Shown here: positions 59,490 to 60,612 of the stretch, piece after piece
How positions within the stretch are numbered: position 1 is the first letter of the stretch
Layout: every line of letters begins with the position of its first letter
Assembly: GCA_015068495.1 (NCBI GenBank)
Contig: SVKL01000012.1
Coordinates: forward strand, 1 to 60,612
Length of the DNA stretch: 60,612 bases
Direction of reading: 5' to 3'
Source: Oscillospiraceae bacterium
GTDB lineage: Bacteria > Bacillota > Clostridia > Oscillospirales > Oscillospiraceae
Program-made: the position numbers and the translations under genes
The notes under the pieces: generated by a model
Databases searched by the model: none
What the model saw: the letters and a program-made list of their open reading frames with translations, nothing else
What the model was told of the DNA's origin: nothing

Positions 59490-59517
59490 GTTGAAGATTT
59501 TTCAACTACAGGTTGAA
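59490..59517 (-). promoter_or_regulatory. Triple half-site array, candidate operator of the XRE regulator
   Basis: GTTGAA (59490-59495), 5 bp, TTCAAC (59501-59506), 5 bp, GTTGAA (59512-59517): three alternating half-sites with equal spacing, upstream of a TATAAT-type -10 of the XRE gene. Confidence 0.5.
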
Positions 59518-59532
59518 AGTGTATACATAAAA

Positions 59533-59558
59533 GACCTCACTACCGGAGTAGTGAGGTC
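59533..59558 (-). terminator. Terminator after the GNAT gene
   Basis: gacctcactac (59533-59543), loop cgga, gtagtgaggtc (59548-59558). Confidence 0.88.
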
Positions 59559-59579
59559 ATTATGTTCGCTTTACCTATC

Positions 59580-60077
59580 TTAACAGAACTTGTTGTAAAA
59601 ATCTGAGTAATCACCAGTTAAATACAAAGAAATACCATTTTTGTTTTCACCCTTACATTTCAATCCAAAGTGCTCTAAAATTGCACGAGATCTATTATTT
59701 CTTTTGTCAACATACGCTTCAACACCTAAAATATTCTTGGGTAAACGATTTACTAACCATTTTAGGCAAGAAGAGAATATGCCCATTCCTTGAAACTTCG
59801 ACTCGATCTGTATATCCTCAAACAACAATTGCATATTTTCATCTAAGAAATATCTAAAATAGCCTACAAGCTCGCCATTTACATAAAAAAGAATCGTTTC
59901 ACGGCTTTTTGCATTCAATACAGGAAGTATATGCGACACCCAAATCTGAAAATCCGATTCATACGAATTACCGGTGGGCGCAATTACACTCATATTTGCA
60001 TGTAATATTGCAAACATTCGAGGAAGAATATTTTCAAATTCCAACTTATCTAAATGCTTAAAACAAATTTGATTCAT
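59580..60077 (-). CDS. GNAT family N-acetyltransferase-like protein
   Basis: 165 aa. Follows the GNAT fold: the strand ETILFYVNGELVGYFRYFLD (about 62-81), LLFEDIQIESKFQGMGIFSSCLKWLVNRLP (about 85-114, acetyl-CoA site with the Q-x2-G-x-G/A signature as KFQGMGIFS), and GVEAYVDKRNNRSRAILEHFGLKCKGENKNGISLYL at the end (N-x2-A-x2-x-Y/F motif). The substrate is unknown. ATG at 60077 is taken although the ribosome site is weak (AGGTGT); an ATG 7 codons upstream is possible. AT-richer than its neighbours. No promoter is evident between it and the rRNA operon terminator. Confidence 0.75.
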   Translation of the reverse strand: MNQICFKHLDKLEFENILPRMFAILHANMSVIAPTGNSYESDFQIWVSHILPVLNAKSRETILFYVNGELVGYFRYFLDENMQLLFEDIQIESKFQGMGIFSSCLKWLVNRLPKNILGVEAYVDKRNNRSRAILEHFGLKCKGENKNGISLYLTGDYSDFYNKFC

Positions 60078-60102
60078 TTCTACACCTAAACATAGCAAAA
60101 GT

Positions 60103-60130
60103 AAGCCTCCACCCTTTCGAGTGGAGGCTT
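60103..60130 (-). terminator. rRNA operon terminator
   Basis: aagcctccac (60103-60112) pairs with gtggaggctt (60121-60130), directly after 5S rRNA on the minus strand. Confidence 0.85.
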
Positions 60131-60131
60131 G

Positions 60132-60247
60132 TGTTCGCGTTACCTATCTTCCCGGGCAGTCGCCCGCCAAGTATTGTCGGCGCAAATGAGCTTAACTTCT
60201 GTGTTCGGTATGGGAACAGGTGGACCCTCATCGCAATCAACACGAAC
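60132..60247 (-). rRNA. rrf: 5S ribosomal RNA
   Basis: About 116 nt on the minus strand. The terminal stem is formed by gttcgtgtt (5' end at 60247-60239) with aacgcgaac (60141-60133). Internal hallmarks include the CCGAACACAGAAGTTAAGC loop-C region and the GGGTCCACCTGTTCCCATACC region. Confidence 0.95.
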
Positions 60248-60295
60248 TATTCTATTACCAAGGCTTTCGCCTTTGCAACCTGCTTTTATAAGGAT

Positions 60296-60370
60296 TGGTG
60301 ACCCGTGGGAGAATCGAACTCCCGTTACCGGCGTGAGAGGCCGGTGTCTTAACCGCTTGACCAACGGGCC
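60296..60370 (-). tRNA. tRNA-Glu(CTC)
   Basis: Minus-strand cloverleaf with acceptor GGCCCGT (60370-60364) pairing with ACGGGTC, anticodon CTC in loop CTCTCAC, T arm GGGAG-TTCGATT-CTCCC and encoded CCA (60298-60296). It lies between tRNA-Lys and 5S in the rRNA operon. Confidence 0.95.
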
Positions 60371-60371
60371 A

Positions 60372-60447
60372 TGGTGCACCTTCAGGGACTCGAACCCGGG
60401 ACCCACTGATTAAGAGTCAGTTGCTCTACCAACTGAGCTAAAGGTGC
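60372..60447 (-). tRNA. tRNA-Lys(CTT)
   Basis: Minus-strand cloverleaf: acceptor GCACCTT (60447-60441) with AAGGTGC, D arm with GCTCAGTTGGTAGAGC, anticodon CTT, T arm CCGGG-TTCGAGT-CCCTG and encoded CCA (60374-60372). It follows the 23S gene; 1 nt separates it from tRNA-Glu. Confidence 0.95.
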
Positions 60448-60539
60448 AGATCCTTATGTTGTTAGGGCTTGCACCCTCAAAACTGAACATTGTTTCCTTA
60501 CTTTGCAATCGGGTTTGGTCAACACTGAGCCTGCTTTTA

Positions 60540-60612
60540 GATCAAGCTTTCGGCTTATTAGTATCAGTCAGCTAAATACATTACTGCACTTACACCTCTG
60601 ACCTATCAACGA
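60540..60612 (-). rRNA. rrl: 23S ribosomal RNA, 3' end only
   Basis: The minus strand reads into the conserved 3' end of 23S rRNA (CTGATACTAATAAGCCGAAAG region at about 60547-60570). The gene continues beyond the window. The exact 3' end near 60540 is approximate. Confidence 0.88.

Overview
The window looks like chromosome of a spore-forming, anaerobic, low-GC-lineage Gram-positive bacterium of class Clostridia, probably an Oscillospirales (Ruminococcaceae/Oscillospiraceae-type) gut organism. The support is: sporulation genes spoIIID and spoIVA plus a SpoVB-like flippase; a one-chain pyruvate:ferredoxin oxidoreductase; the prs-pth-mfd order typical of Firmicutes; AAGGAGG-type ribosome binding sites with several TTG and GTG starts; and consensus TTGACA-17-TATAAT promoters. 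Family or genus cannot be fixed from the sequence alone. No functional integrase, transposase, CRISPR array or complete prophage is visible.

Layout. 1-250: truncated tRNA-Ser(GGA) followed by a small hairpin cassette that duplicates the tRNA 3' end. 275-4913 (minus): an sdpR-sdpI-like pair, then comM-thiI-pncC. 5129-8873 (plus): PFOR and a 51-aa HypC-like protein. 8907-11873: AI-2E family transporter, spoIIID, rlmH, rsmE. 12003-12966: tRNA-Leu(GAG), a repeat-rich stretch and a four-helix-bundle/TIGR04076 gene pair. 13132-19178: M81 metallopeptidase, a clan GH-G-like glycosidase, prolyl-tRNA editing protein, and an AraL/AraM-like pair. 19318-24329: MATE transporter, the GGGtGRT/NifU-like pair, a DUF1540 peptide, pepD. 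24339-27289 (minus): SpoVB-like flippase, nth, and a double-OB single-strand DNA-binding protein. 27433-28859: tRNA-Ser(GCT) with a second repeat-rich stretch and a broken mobile-element gene. 28896-31670: luxS-mtnN and a deacetylase-fold membrane protein. 31723-38447: radC-uvrB, a degenerate histidine kinase, uvrA. 38717-43884: prs-pth-mfd. 43887-46760 (minus): murC-ddl-DUF1934. 46839-49148: MFS transporter, an anchored protein of unknown function, tRNA-Gly(GCC). 49226-54345 (minus): a divergent type IIA topoisomerase pair with yitT. 54517-58788 (plus): spoIVA and yfhO. 58873-60612 (minus): XRE regulator, GNAT acetyltransferase, and the 3' end of an rRNA operon (23S, tRNA-Lys, tRNA-Glu, 5S).

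How the genes fit together. Most is housekeeping: excision and transcription-coupled repair (UvrA, UvrB, Mfd, Nth, RadC), translation quality control (Pth, RlmH, RsmE, ProX, ThiI), wall precursors (MurC, Ddl), SAH recycling (MtnN, LuxS), pyruvate oxidation (PFOR) and the spore programme. The unusual material is concentrated next to tRNA genes, where direct and inverted repeats mark insertion and decay of small elements, and in a few conserved but uncharacterised genes: GGGtGRT/NifU-like, the HypC-like peptide, the double-OB protein, the kinase without a phospho-acceptor histidine, and the divergent topoisomerase.
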